The notes below the pieces were generated by a model, which ran no database searches, was not told where the DNA came from, and saw only the letters and a program-made list of their open reading frames with translations. A stretch of DNA of 64,000 nucleotides, taken from positions 186,001 through 250,000 of the forward strand of contig JAIVJZ010000002.1 in the NCBI GenBank assembly GCA_020199775.1. Reading direction: 5' to 3'. Both the position numbers and the translations under genes were made by a program. Below are positions 33,913 through 43,179 of this stretch, in pieces. Each line of letters starts with the position of its first letter. Position 1 is the stretch's first letter. Source of the stretch: Acidobacteriota bacterium (lineage in GTDB: Bacteria; Acidobacteriota; Blastocatellia; Pyrinomonadales; Pyrinomonadaceae).

Positions 33913-34177
33913 CTCTCACTACTCCGCGTCGCGCGAAAGCGTTGATAAGAATTTCCAGCGAGACTGACACGCCGGACGGGGTCGCTTTGTTCCAACGGGG
34001 CAGACACTCAATTGAAGTGATGCGGCGACGAAAACGGAAATGAGTTGACGAGTGCGCGGCAAACTACTACAAGAGAAGTTCGCGCTCACGGCGTCGGCGG
34101 CGCGCAACCGCCGCGGACGCGCCGCCCGAAGCCTTACGACACCCGCTCACGGAAAGGTTCAGTCGAGAGTTAATTTA

Positions 34178-35374
34178 ATGCGTCGCATTGATCTGAAAAA
34201 AGTGCAGGTCGCGCGTTCCAGCACGATCCGCGGCATCAACCGGCAGATCGTGCTCAACTACGTGCGCGACCGCGAACCGATCTCGCGCGCCGAGATCGCG
34301 CGCGAGACGGCGTTGCAGCGTTCGACCGTCTCGACCATCGTCGAGGAGTTGAAGGCGGGCGGCCTCATCGAAGAGATCGGCGAGGGCGAATCCACGGGCG
34401 GGCGCAGGCCGACGCTCCTGCGCCTGCGCGCGGCGGGCGTGATGGCGATTGGCGTGGACATCACGCCCACCTGCACCACGATTGCGACGAGCGATCTGGC
34501 GGGGCGCGTCCTCGAACGCGAAGACTTCCCGCACATCGAGCAGCCGGAACAGCTTTATGCGCGCGTCATCGAGAGCGTGCGCAAGTTCGCGGCGAAGGCG
34601 GGCGAGCGAAAGATCGAGGGCGTCGGCGTAAGCCTGCCCGGATTGGTCGACCCGGACAGCGGGCGCGCGATTTACATCCCGTGGTTTGAATGGCGCGATT
34701 GGCCGGTGGCCGCCGAAATCTCGGATGCGACCGGGCTCGACGTGATCATCGACAACGATGCGAACGCCGCCGCGCTGGCCGCGCTCTGGTTCGGGCGACA
34801 GGAACTGCGCGAGGCGCGCGACTTCATCATGGTGCTCGTGGCCGAAGGCATCGGCACGGGGATCGTCGTGGACGGCCAAATCTACCGGGGCGAGCGCGGC
34901 GGCGCGGGCGAGTTCGGCCACATGATCGTGGGCGAGCGCGGCCCCGTGGCCTGCTCCTGCGGCAATCACGATTGCTGGGAGGCGTACGCTTCGGGGCGCG
35001 CGGCGGTGGCGCGTTACCTACAGGGAGGCGGCGACGCCAACGGCCGCCCGGTTAATTTCGCGCAGGTGGTTGACCGCGCGCTCTCCGGCGAGACGCGCGC
35101 CATCAACGCGCTCACGGAGACGGCGCACTACCTCGGCATCGGCATCTCCAACCTGATCGTCGGGCTCAGCCCGGAGGCGGTCGTCGTCGGCGGCCCCATC
35201 GCGCGCGCGTGGCCGCTCGTCGGCGACGCGCTCGGCCAAACGATTCAACGCAGCGTCCGGCGCGGCCTGCCTTCCGCGCTCATCATGCCTTCCATCCTCG
35301 GCGATCACCCCACGCTCATGGGCGCGATCAGCCTCGTCCTCGCGCGCAAGTTCGCCTCCGTCGCGGCGGCCTGA
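34178..35374 (+). CDS. ROK-family transcriptional regulator
   Basis: This 398-residue protein joins a winged helix at about 15-75 (INRQIVLNYVRDREPISRAE, RSTVSTIVEELKAGGLIEE) to a ROK sugar-binding domain: VGVSLPGLVDPDSG, DNDANAAALAALWFG, GIGTGIVVDGQIYRG and the zinc motif CSCGNHDCWEAYASG. Like NagC/XylR/Mlc it should bind DNA as a repressor released by a sugar. I start it at ATG 34178 because the upstream in-frame extension is Arg-rich and not conserved in style. It stands opposite the sigma gene. Its targets are unknown; the maltodextrin genes 20 kb downstream are candidates. Confidence 0.92.
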   Translation: MRRIDLKKVQVARSSTIRGINRQIVLNYVRDREPISRAEIARETALQRSTVSTIVEELKAGGLIEEIGEGESTGGRRPTLLRLRAAGVMAIGVDITPTCTTIATSDLAGRVLEREDFPHIEQPEQLYARVIESVRKFAAKAGERKIEGVGVSLPGLVDPDSGRAIYIPWFEWRDWPVAAEISDATGLDVIIDNDANAAALAALWFGRQELREARDFIMVLVAEGIGTGIVVDGQIYRGERGGAGEFGHMIVGERGPVACSCGNHDCWEAYASGRAAVARYLQGGGDANGRPVNFAQVVDRALSGETRAINALTETAHYLGIGISNLIVGLSPEAVVVGGPIARAWPLVGDALGQTIQRSVRRGLPSALIMPSILGDHPTLMGAISLVLARKFASVAAA

Positions 35375-35375
35375 C

Positions 35376-35464
35376 GAAGAAACGATGAAGTAGGAACGAT
35401 GAACGATGAATGAAAGACAAATGCTTTTACTTCATCGTTCATCGTTCATCGTTCCTACTTTTCC
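35376..35464. repeat. Short-word palindrome, ACGATGAA family (copy 3)
   Basis: AAGTAGGAACGATGAACGAT and onward (arm 35388-35410) is exactly repeated in inverted form at 35438-35460. The loop GAAAGACAAATGCTTTT is the reverse complement of that in copy 1 at 10278-10369, so the element inserts in both orientations. It separates the convergent ROK and acetyltransferase genes and begins two bases after the ROK stop. Confidence 0.85.
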
Positions 35465-35920
35465 TCAGAGCCACTTCGTCATCAAGTAGCGATCATGATC
35501 GCGAAAGCCCACGCGCCGGTACAGGGCTTGCGCCCGCGTGTTCGCCCGCTCCGCTTCGAGATGCAACGCCGCGATGCCTTCGGCGCGACAAACTCCGGCC
35601 GCAAACTCGATACACGCCCGGCCGATTCCTTGACCGCGAAAATTCTCGCGCAGGTAGAGTTCGTCGATGAAGGCGTCGCGCCCGTGAAACTCAAGGCTGA
35701 AGCCGAACGTCACGACGAGATAACCCGCCGCCGCCGCCGCCGCCGCGCCCACGCGGATCAAGTGGACGACCCCGAACCTGCCGTCGCCCAAAATTTGCCG
35801 CAACGCCGCGCGCGCCGCTCCTTCGTCGAAAGCGATGTGGTCGAAGGCGTAAAACTCCCTCATCAACTCGACGAGTTCGTCGGCGTCAGACGCACCGGCC
35901 AGAGTGAAGACAGGTTTCAT
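35465..35920 (-). CDS. GNAT-family N-acetyltransferase
   Basis: The product is 151 residues from ATG 35920. The GNAT core is clear: strand and helix FGFSLEFHGRDAFIDELYLR, the acetyl-CoA loop ENFRGQGIGRACIEFA (RGxGxGR/A), then LHLEAERANTRAQALYRRVG and FRDHDRYLMTKWL. The substrate may be an amino group of a small molecule or protein N-terminus; it cannot be told. A longer frame runs upstream but passes through a MITE-like palindrome, so the shorter start is preferred. Confidence 0.9.
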   Translation of the reverse strand: MKPVFTLAGASDADELVELMREFYAFDHIAFDEGAARAALRQILGDGRFGVVHLIRVGAAAAAAAGYLVVTFGFSLEFHGRDAFIDELYLRENFRGQGIGRACIEFAAGVCRAEGIAALHLEAERANTRAQALYRRVGFRDHDRYLMTKWL

Positions 35921-35949
35921 AGAGTCCGCTTTTAGCTGGCGGCCGGAAT

Positions 35950-36098
35950 TATAGCGGTTTGCAATTGAGTGCGATGAAGGAATCATTGGAGGGGCCGGGC
36001 TGGTCCCTGCCCGCGTGGCTACGAAAGCGAGCGGGCAGGGACAAGTCCCGCCCCTACGATAATCACAGACGAGTCGCATCCATTTGCAAACTGCTGTA
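35950..36098. mobile_element. MITE-like 149-bp palindromic element
   Basis: Imperfect terminal inverted repeats of 24 nt (35950-35973 and 36075-36098) match at 19 of 24 positions around the core GGTTTGCAA / TTTGCAAACTGC. Inside lies a perfect 12-bp palindrome GTCCCTGCCCGC (36003-36014) with its inverse at 36031-36042, extended by GGGGCCGGGC/GTCCCGCCCC. The entire element can fold on itself. There is no coding capacity. It fits a non-autonomous miniature element; no target-site duplication was obvious. Confidence 0.7.
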
Positions 36099-36118
36099 GT
36101 TTCGACTTAACCGGCGCG

Positions 36119-37996
36119 TCACTTCGCGCCTTTGCCCTCGGTGATCGTGATAATGCGATCAACGCCGGGAATGCTCACAACTTCAAGCGTGCCATCAGGC
36201 CATTTCACTTCGAGCTTATCGAGTTTGGCGGCCGCGCCGAGGCCGACGTGGAGGCACGGATCGTTTTGCGAGGCGTAGCCCGCGCCGCTGACGAGGTCGA
36301 GGCGTTGGCGCAGCGCGCCCGTCGTGGCGTAGACGATTGCGCCGGTCGCGTCGCGCGGGCTTTTCTTCGCCGTGTCGCCGTTGAGGCGAACGCAGAGCCA
36401 GTGGTTTTTCGTCTCGCTCACGTTGCGCAGCAGGGCGGGCGCGGCGTCGATGTTATTGACGACGGCGTCGAGCCGCCCGTCGGCGTCGAAGTCCGCGACG
36501 GCGAGGCCGCGCCCGGTGTAAGCGTTGGCGAGGCCGCTTCCCGGCGCGGCGGCGACGCGCTCGAAGACGCGTTCGCTCGCGCCCGCGCCTCGCGCGCCCC
36601 GCGCGTTCGCGACGTTGCGGAAGAGGAGCAACTGCTGCGCCCAAGTCGTGCCCCATTGATAATTATCAACCAACGGATAGACGTGGCCGTTGGCGACGAG
36701 CACGTCCTTCCAGCCGTCGTTGTCGTAGTCGAGGAAGGTCGCGCCCCAGCCGAGGAAGGGGATGGTCGGCTCGCCGTGCCCGGCCTGAAACGTCACGTCG
36801 GTGAAGTTGCCTTCGCCGTCGTTGTGGTAGAGCGTGTTCGAGTCGTCGGAAAAGTTGGTGACGTAGAAATCGACGCGCCCGTCGTTGTCGTAGTCGCCGA
36901 CGCCGAGACCCATCCCGGCCTGCTCGCGCCCGTTCTCGTTCAAAGCGACGCCCGATTCATAGCCGACCTCTTCAAACTTGCCGCCGCCCTTGTTGATGTA
37001 GAGTTGCTTCGGCGTGGAATCGTTGACGACGATGAGATCGATCAGGTCGTCGTCGTCGGCGTGGACGAAGGCCGAGGCGAAACCGTAATAGCCCTGCGGG
37101 TCGTGCGTGCCCGTCTGTCTGCTCACGTCCTCGAAAGTGCCGTCCGCCCTTTGACGATAGAGCGTATCGCCCTCGCCCTTCAGCCCGCGCGGGCCGCACA
37201 TCACGGGCGCGCCGCGAAACTGGCAGAAGTTCTGCCCGACCGCGCCGGGCTTGCCCGCGTCCGCCGGGCTCGCCGGTAAATTCTTCAAATTGAATTCGAC
37301 GTAGCCGGGCACGAAGAGATCGAGCCGCCCGTCGCGGTCGTAATCACCGAAGGTCGCGCCCGTTGACCAACCCTTGCGCGCGACGCCGAGTTTCTCGGCC
37401 ACGTCCGCGAACGTGCCGTCGCCGTTGTTGCGGTAGAGACGCGATGTGCCGTAGTTCGAGACGAACATGTCGGGGCGGCCATCGTTGTCGTAGTCGCCGA
37501 CGGCGACGCCCATGCCCCAGCGTTCGTTCGAGACGCCCGCCTTGTCCGTCACGTCCTCGAATTTCCAGTTGCCGAGATTGCGGTAGAGCGCGGCGCGCGG
37601 CGCGCTCTCTTTGCCCGCCAGCGCGGCGAAGGTCGAGCCGTTCAGGAGGTAGATGTCGGGTCGCCCGTCAGAGTCGTAATCGAAGACGGCGACGCCGCCC
37701 GAAGGCGTGTCCAAAATGTAATCCTTCGCCGCGCTGCCCGCGCGATGCCGAAAGGCCGCGAGCGCGGTTTTGGCCGTCACGTCTGCAAAGACGACGGGGG
37801 CTTTCGCGTCCGTCACGCTGACGGTGCGTTTCGTCGTGTAGGTGCGCGCCTCGCCCGTGGCGGTTCCGCCCATGCCCTGCTGCTGCGGCGGCGTGGTCTG
37901 CGCCGCGAGCGCGACGGGGAGCGTGAGCGACAAACAGAGCGCGAACGCTCGCACGGCACGCGCTCTGCCGCCCCGCGCGGAAATTTTATGAAGCAT
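36119..37996 (-). CDS. CRTAC1-type FG-GAP / ASPIC-UnbV secreted protein (1)
   Basis: The protein has 625 residues from ATG 37996; GTG 38014 is an alternative. A signal peptide (FALCLSLTLPVALAAQ) is followed by FG-GAP/VCBS calcium-loop repeats forming a propeller (DYDSDGRPDIYLLNG; DYDNDGRPDMFVSNYG; DYDRDGRLDLFVPGYV; DFDADGRLDAVVNN). A conserved Cys pair (NFCQFRG, VMCGPRG) follows, and the end is an ASPIC/UnbV domain (NHWLCVRLNGDTAKKSPRDA; DPCLHVGLGAAAKLD). Such proteins are exported; the animal homologue CRTAC1 is an extracellular matrix protein. A role in binding extracellular sugars or proteins is inferred. It lies in an island of four related genes. Confidence 0.92.
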   Translation of the reverse strand: MLHKISARGGRARAVRAFALCLSLTLPVALAAQTTPPQQQGMGGTATGEARTYTTKRTVSVTDAKAPVVFADVTAKTALAAFRHRAGSAAKDYILDTPSGGVAVFDYDSDGRPDIYLLNGSTFAALAGKESAPRAALYRNLGNWKFEDVTDKAGVSNERWGMGVAVGDYDNDGRPDMFVSNYGTSRLYRNNGDGTFADVAEKLGVARKGWSTGATFGDYDRDGRLDLFVPGYVEFNLKNLPASPADAGKPGAVGQNFCQFRGAPVMCGPRGLKGEGDTLYRQRADGTFEDVSRQTGTHDPQGYYGFASAFVHADDDDLIDLIVVNDSTPKQLYINKGGGKFEEVGYESGVALNENGREQAGMGLGVGDYDNDGRVDFYVTNFSDDSNTLYHNDGEGNFTDVTFQAGHGEPTIPFLGWGATFLDYDNDGWKDVLVANGHVYPLVDNYQWGTTWAQQLLLFRNVANARGARGAGASERVFERVAAAPGSGLANAYTGRGLAVADFDADGRLDAVVNNIDAAPALLRNVSETKNHWLCVRLNGDTAKKSPRDATGAIVYATTGALRQRLDLVSGAGYASQNDPCLHVGLGAAAKLDKLEVKWPDGTLEVVSIPGVDRIITITEGKGAK

Positions 37997-38110
37997 GAAA
38001 TGTTTTTCCGGCACAACTGAGACTCAAGCGTGGTTTGGCGTCGGTGAATGAAAGAACAACATAGCGAGTCGCTTGCTCGACTGTCAAAGCGTTAAAGATT
38101 GCGCGGCGCG

Positions 38111-39964
38111 TCAAGGCTCTTTGACCGTCAGGTAACGATCAATCTCAGGCTTCTCCAACGTCTGCTTTCGCCCGGAAGGCCAGCGAACTTCGACCGTCGA
38201 AACGCCCGTCGCCGCGCCGAGCCCGACGAGCAGGCGCGGGTCGTTCGAGGAGAGATAGCTGCCGGAATTAGTCGCGTCGAAAGTTTGTTTGCGCCCGGCC
38301 GCATCGGTGACGGAGACGCGCGCGCCCGTGCCTGCGCGGTGCGACTTCGCGCCTCCGGCGAGCGAGAGGCCGAGCCAGTGGTTCTTCGTGCCGTCGTTGC
38401 GCAGCAGGACGGGCGCGCCGTCCGTGACGCCTATTACGATGTCCGTGTCGCCGTCGTTGTCGAGGTCGCCGAAGGCCGCGCCGCGCGCCGCGTAAGGCTG
38501 GTTGAACGGCGCGCCCGCCGAGGCGGAGACGTTCACGAACTTGTGCGACTCGCCCGGTCGCGCGGCGGGCACGCCGCGCATCAGGAGCGGCGTCTGTTTG
38601 TACCTGAGATAGCTCGTCGTCCGTTCAATCGTATCGAGGACGTGGCTCTGCGCGACGAAGATGTCGCGCCAGCCGTCGTTGTCGAAGTCTACGAAACGCG
38701 TGCCCCAACCGGAGTAGAGCAGGGTGATCTGGCCGACGCCGGAAGTTTGCGTGACGTAGTTGAACGACATGTCGCCGGTGTTCAGATAGAGCGGGTAGGT
38801 TTCGTTCGAGAGGGCGGTGATGAAGATGTCGGGGCGGCCGTCGTTGTCGAAGTCGGCGGCGTCTACGCCCATCCCGGCGAAGGTCTTGCCGTTTTCGTCG
38901 TAGCCGACGCCCGCGACGAGCGCGACATCCTCAAACGTGCCGTCGCCCCGGTTGTGATAGAGCGACTGGCGCACGCTGTCGTTGGCGACGATAATGTCCG
39001 TGAATCCGTCCGAGTCGAAATCGGCGAAGGCGACGCCGAGACCCTTGCCGCCGGGGTCTGCTATACGCGCCGCCGCGCTCACGTCTTCAAACGCGCCGTC
39101 GGCGCGCTGGCGATAGAGAATGTTCGACGCGCCTTTGAAATTGTCGGGGTGGCAATAGGCGCGAAAGCCGGGACGCTGTTCGCCGCAATAGAGATCGCCG
39201 CGCGCGAAATCCCACTCCATGTAGCGCGCGACGAAGAGATCGAGCCGCCCGTCGTTGTTGTAGTCGAGCCAGCCCGCGCTCGTCGACCAGCCGCCGCCCG
39301 CCACGTTCAGTTTCTTCGACACGTCCTCGAAAGTGCCGTCGCCCCGGTTGCGATAAAGAACGTTCGCGCCGTAGGCGGTGACGTAGAGGTCTGTGTGGCC
39401 GTCGCCGTCGAAGTCCGCGGCGGCCGCGCCCATGTCGTAGCCGAAGCCGCGCACGCCCGCGCGCTCCGTCGTGTCCTCAAACGTGCCGTCGGCTTTTTGC
39501 CGGTAGAGTCGATTCCAGAAACGCGCGTCCCGTTTGTCGGGGCGCGCGTCGGCGGCGGGCATCGGGTCTTCGAGCCGCGCGCCGTTGGTGAAATAGATGT
39601 CGAGCCGCCCGTCGTTGTCGTAATCAAAGAGCGCGACGCCCGCGCCCATCGATTCCATCAGGTACTTGCGCGAGGTGACGGACGCGGCGTGTTTGAAGTT
39701 GACGCGCGCGGCCGTGGTGATGTCGGTGAAGGTGACGGGCGAAGGCGATTGCGGCGCGGGCGGCGGGGGCGTCTTCGCGGGGTCGCCCGCGCCGCTGTAG
39801 GAACGCCCGGTGCGTTGCGGCGTCGGGGTCGGCTGCGGCGCGGGCGTCGCCTGTTGTGCGGGCGCGTGGCGCGGGAGGAGGCCGCCGGGCGCGAGAGACA
39901 GCGCGATGGCGAGCGTGACGCGCGACAGGAAACGGCTTGAGAGGGAACTTGAAATAACGTTCAT
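38111..39964 (-). CDS. CRTAC1-type FG-GAP / ASPIC-UnbV secreted protein (2)
   Basis: The protein has 617 residues from ATG 39964. After a signal peptide (LAIALSLAPGGLLP) and a Pro/Thr/Gln-rich linker come FG-GAP repeats (DYDNDGRLDIYFTNG; DFDGDGHTDLYVTAYG; DYNNDGRLDLFVARYM; DFDNDGRPDIFITAL; DFDNDGWRDIFVAQSH). The Cys pair (DLYCGEQRPGFRAYC) follows, then a C-terminal ASPIC/UnbV domain (NHWLGLSLAGGAKSHRAGTG; DPRLLVGLGAATGVS). It is a close paralog of the 36119 gene, on the same strand with about 110 nt between them. It is divergent from the selenoprotein candidate at 40132. Confidence 0.92.
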   Translation of the reverse strand: MNVISSSLSSRFLSRVTLAIALSLAPGGLLPRHAPAQQATPAPQPTPTPQRTGRSYSGAGDPAKTPPPPAPQSPSPVTFTDITTAARVNFKHAASVTSRKYLMESMGAGVALFDYDNDGRLDIYFTNGARLEDPMPAADARPDKRDARFWNRLYRQKADGTFEDTTERAGVRGFGYDMGAAAADFDGDGHTDLYVTAYGANVLYRNRGDGTFEDVSKKLNVAGGGWSTSAGWLDYNNDGRLDLFVARYMEWDFARGDLYCGEQRPGFRAYCHPDNFKGASNILYRQRADGAFEDVSAAARIADPGGKGLGVAFADFDSDGFTDIIVANDSVRQSLYHNRGDGTFEDVALVAGVGYDENGKTFAGMGVDAADFDNDGRPDIFITALSNETYPLYLNTGDMSFNYVTQTSGVGQITLLYSGWGTRFVDFDNDGWRDIFVAQSHVLDTIERTTSYLRYKQTPLLMRGVPAARPGESHKFVNVSASAGAPFNQPYAARGAAFGDLDNDGDTDIVIGVTDGAPVLLRNDGTKNHWLGLSLAGGAKSHRAGTGARVSVTDAAGRKQTFDATNSGSYLSSNDPRLLVGLGAATGVSTVEVRWPSGRKQTLEKPEIDRYLTVKEP

Positions 39965-40131
39965 CTGAAACTTCGAACACTGACGGTAATGCTTAAATTG
40001 TTTGCGCGGGAGACGCCGCCGCGCGTGTGGCAGCGGCTTCGGGCATGGGCTAACTTTACAGGCAAAGGGCGGCATAGTACAGTTACCGCGAAAACTCGGT
40101 TGTCTTGTCAAACCCCCTTTGCAACGTAATT

Positions 40132-43113
40132 ATGAGACTCTTGAAAACCCCCTTCTCGCTTCTTCCACAATTGAAATTTTACGCGACGTGCGGACTCGCT
40201 TTCGCGCTCGCGCTCGGCTGCTTCGCCGCGCGTCAGGCACACGCGCGGAAGCCCGCGGCGGCGGCCGCCGCTACGAAGCCCGCCGGTGAGCGCGCCCGGT
40301 TTGAAGTCATCGAAGACTTATCCGAATCGCTCGCCAACGATCTGCTCGAATTGTCCCTCGCCACGCGCGACCGCGACCTCGAACGCACGGCGCAGTTCTT
40401 CCCCGCCAAGCTCAACGCCGCGTCTTACCCGGCGCGCCCGCAGCCGCTCAAGGATTCCGTCAAGTGGGTGAAGACGCACGACTGGGCGACGAGCACGGCG
40501 GAGAGCGTGGCGAGCGCGAACAAGACTCTGCGCCAGATCGGGAAGGAAGAGTTTCTCGCCGACTGGGCGCAGTTCCTCGCGCACTTCTCCGAGATCGAAG
40601 ACTCGCGCTTCAAAGTCAAAGAGGCCAACTTCGACGAGGGCGCGCAGGCCGTAGCGGGCGCGAAAGAGCCAACGGCCGTCGTCGGCGCGACGGGCAAGGC
40701 GCGCGTGGCCTTCTACGTCATCGGGCGCGACACGGAGGGCAAACGCGAATGGGCGCGCGGCGTCGCCAACGTCGTGGTGCGCTACGACGCGTCGAACCGC
40801 TGGCAGTTCGATTCGTTCTCGCTCGCCTCGCTCGATTCGATGGTGGCGACGAGCGATCTCTTCTCGGAAGTGGCGATTCCGGCGGGCGTCGGCGCGAGCC
40901 TCCCGGCGTTCGGCTCGGCGGGCAACGGCGGCTTCGTCTGGCACGGCGCGGCGGCCTCGGATTTCAACCGCGACGGCCTGATCGACCTCTTCGTCACCGC
41001 GCCCGCGCGCAACTTCCTGTACCTGAACGACGGCAAGGGACGCTTCACGGACGCCTCGGACGCGGCCGGGGTGAAACTGCTGGCGACCGGCGTCGCCCCG
41101 CTCGTCTTCGACTACGACAACGACGGCGACTCGGACGTGTTCGTCTCGAACGTCGGCGCGCAGGTGCTCTTCGAGAATCGCCTCGTGCCCGACGGCAAGT
41201 TGGAGTTTCGCGACGTGTCGCAGGAGTCGGGCGTCGGCGGACTGACGGCCATCGGCTTCAGCGCGGTCGCGGGCGACGTGAACTCGGACGGGCGACAGGA
41301 CATCTACGTCACCTCCTACAACCGCTACGGGCAGATCACGCCCGACTCGTGGTTTCGCGCGACGAACGGCACGCCGAACCTGTTGCTCGTCAACCAGCCC
41401 GACGGCACGTTCAAGGAAGAGGCGAAGCGTTGGGGCGTGGACGACAGCCGCTGGAGTTATGCGGCCGCCTTCGCAGACGTAAACTCGGACGGCCGCATCG
41501 ATCTCTACGTCGCCAACGATTTCGGCGAGAAGGCGATGTTCATCAATCAGGGCGACAAGTTCACGGACGAGGCGCGCGAGCGCGGCGTGCTCGACCCCGG
41601 CAACGGCATGGGCGTCTCCTTCGGCGACTACAACAACGACGGCCTTCTGGACGTGCACGCCTCGAACATGTCTTCGACGGCGGGCAACCGCATTCTCGCG
41701 CGTCTCTTCCCGAACCAGAGCCCGAAGGAGAACGTCCTGAAGAAACTCGCGGCGGGCAACAACCTCTTCGAGAATCAGGGCGGCGGGAACTTCAAAGATG
41801 TGACTTCGGAGGTCGGCGGCTTCGGCGGCGGCTGGGCGTGGGGCGGCGGCTTCATAGATTTCGACAACGACGGCTGGGAAGACATCTACACGCCGAACGG
41901 TTTCATTTCGGGCAAGTCCATGAAGGACACTTGAAGCCACTTCTGGCGTCAGGTCGTGACGCAAAAAAATGATGGCCGGGACGAGAAGGGCGCGCTGCGC
42001 ACGGATCAGACGCAGTTGATGTTCGGCGAGGGCTTTTCCTTCAGCGGCTACGAACGCGACCCGCTCTATCTGAATCTGGGCACGAAGAAGTTTATGGACA
42101 TCTCCGGCGTCTCCGGCATCGACTCGATCACGGACGGGCGCGCGGGCGTCTTCGCAGACTTCGACAACGACGGCGACCTCGACGTGTTTTCGACGACGAT
42201 TCAGGGTCAGGCTCACCTGCTCTTTCGCAACAACGTCGGGCAGGGAAACAACTGGCTGCGCGTCGCGCTCGAAGGAAACGCGCGCACGGGGCGCGACGCT
42301 TTCAGCGCAATCGTCCGCGTCAAGACTTCCGCAGGCACGCTCACGAAGATCAAGGACGGCGGTACGGGTTTCATCTCGCAGCACGACCCGCGCCTCCTGT
42401 TCGGGCTGGGCAAAGACGAGCGCGCCGAGTGGATCGAAGTGACGTGGCCGCACGGCAAGGTCGAGCGGTTCGCGGGCGAGGCCAAAGCGGGGACGACGCT
42501 GTTGCTGCGCGAGGGCGCGGGGCGCGCAGAGGCGGTGACGCCCGCGCGCGCGAATCTGCCCGACCCGTTGACGCGCACCGAGGCGTTCGCACAGGGATTG
42601 AAGATCAAGGTCGGGCAGTTGATGCCGGAACTGGCGTTGCAGCCCGTGGGTCGCGTCGCCACCTCTCTGCGTAAGCAGTTGAAGCCCGGCCGCCGCGCGC
42701 TCGTCAACGTCTGGGCGACGTGGTGCACGCCGTGCGCCGCCGAGATGCCCGAACTGGAAAAACTGCGCGCCCCCCTGGCCGCGCGCGGCATCGACTTGAT
42801 CGGTTTGAACGTGGACAGCGACCCCGTGGCCGACGTGGGCGGCTTCATCAAGGCGCATCGCGTGCAGTATCCGAACTACCTCGGCGGCGTGCAGGCGATT
42901 GAGAGCCTGTACGCGACCGACGAACTCTCCGTGCCGATGTCGCTCATCGTGAACGACAAGGGCATCGTGACGGAGATCATTCCCGGCTGGTCTGCCGAGA
43001 CGCGCAAGCGTTTCAGCGTGCTCGCGGGCGAAGGCGGCAACGGCGCAGGCGTCAGCGCGGCCGACCCTCCTGCGGCGGCGACGAAAACCCGTCAGCGCAC
43101 GAACCGTCGCTGA
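40132..43113 (+). CDS. Candidate selenoprotein: FG-GAP / ASPIC-UnbV protein with C-terminal thioredoxin, in-frame UGA
   Basis: Read through a TGA at 41932-41934, this is one 993-residue exported protein. A signal peptide (TCGLAFALALGCFAARQAHA) and an N-terminal alpha/beta domain (45-260) precede FG-GAP repeats (DFNRDGLIDLFVTA; DYDNDGDSDVFVSN; DVNSDGRIDLYVAND; DYNNDGLLDVHASN; DFDNDGWEDIYTPN). Sec601 sits in MKDT-U-SHFWRQVV. More FG-GAP (DFDNDGDLDVFS), ASPIC/UnbV (about 700-780) and a TlpA/redoxin domain follow, with Cys865-Thr-Pro-Cys868 (WATWCTPCAAE). The two halves share one frame, and neither alone holds the full architecture. The second half has no Shine-Dalgarno, and its first possible start is a GTG. 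A SECIS-like hairpin begins 11 nt after the TGA. A sequencing error or pseudogene is the alternative. Sec beside a thioredoxin domain would suit a periplasmic redox role. Confidence 0.75.
41935..41976 (+). promoter_or_regulatory. SECIS-like hairpin after the in-frame UGA
   Basis: GCGUCA (41946-41951) pairs perfectly with UGACGC (41957-41962) around the loop GGUCG. The loop starts 17 nt after the UGA. In the E. coli fdhF SECIS the GGUC loop starts 18 nt after the UGA, and its guanine and uracil contact SelB. A short lower stem, GCCA (41936-41939) with UGGC (41973-41976), could close the structure. The bulged U of fdhF is not evident. Confidence 0.65.
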
Positions 43114-43179
43114 ACGCCATCGCCGCCCACGCGCGCCGGGATTTTCGCAAGGCGGGTGAAACCTGATAAAGGAGAACCT

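Noticed and set aside
41881..41990. A frameshift explaining the split CRTAC1 gene
   Set aside because: Both halves are in the same reading frame (positions 40132 and 41956 are congruent modulo 3); only one codon, TGA, separates them, so no indel is needed.
41956..43113. A separate gene starting at GTG 41956 downstream of the TGA
   Set aside because: The GTG lies in the loop of the hairpin, has no Shine-Dalgarno, would lack a signal peptide, and would start inside a FG-GAP domain. Its frame is identical to that of the upstream half.
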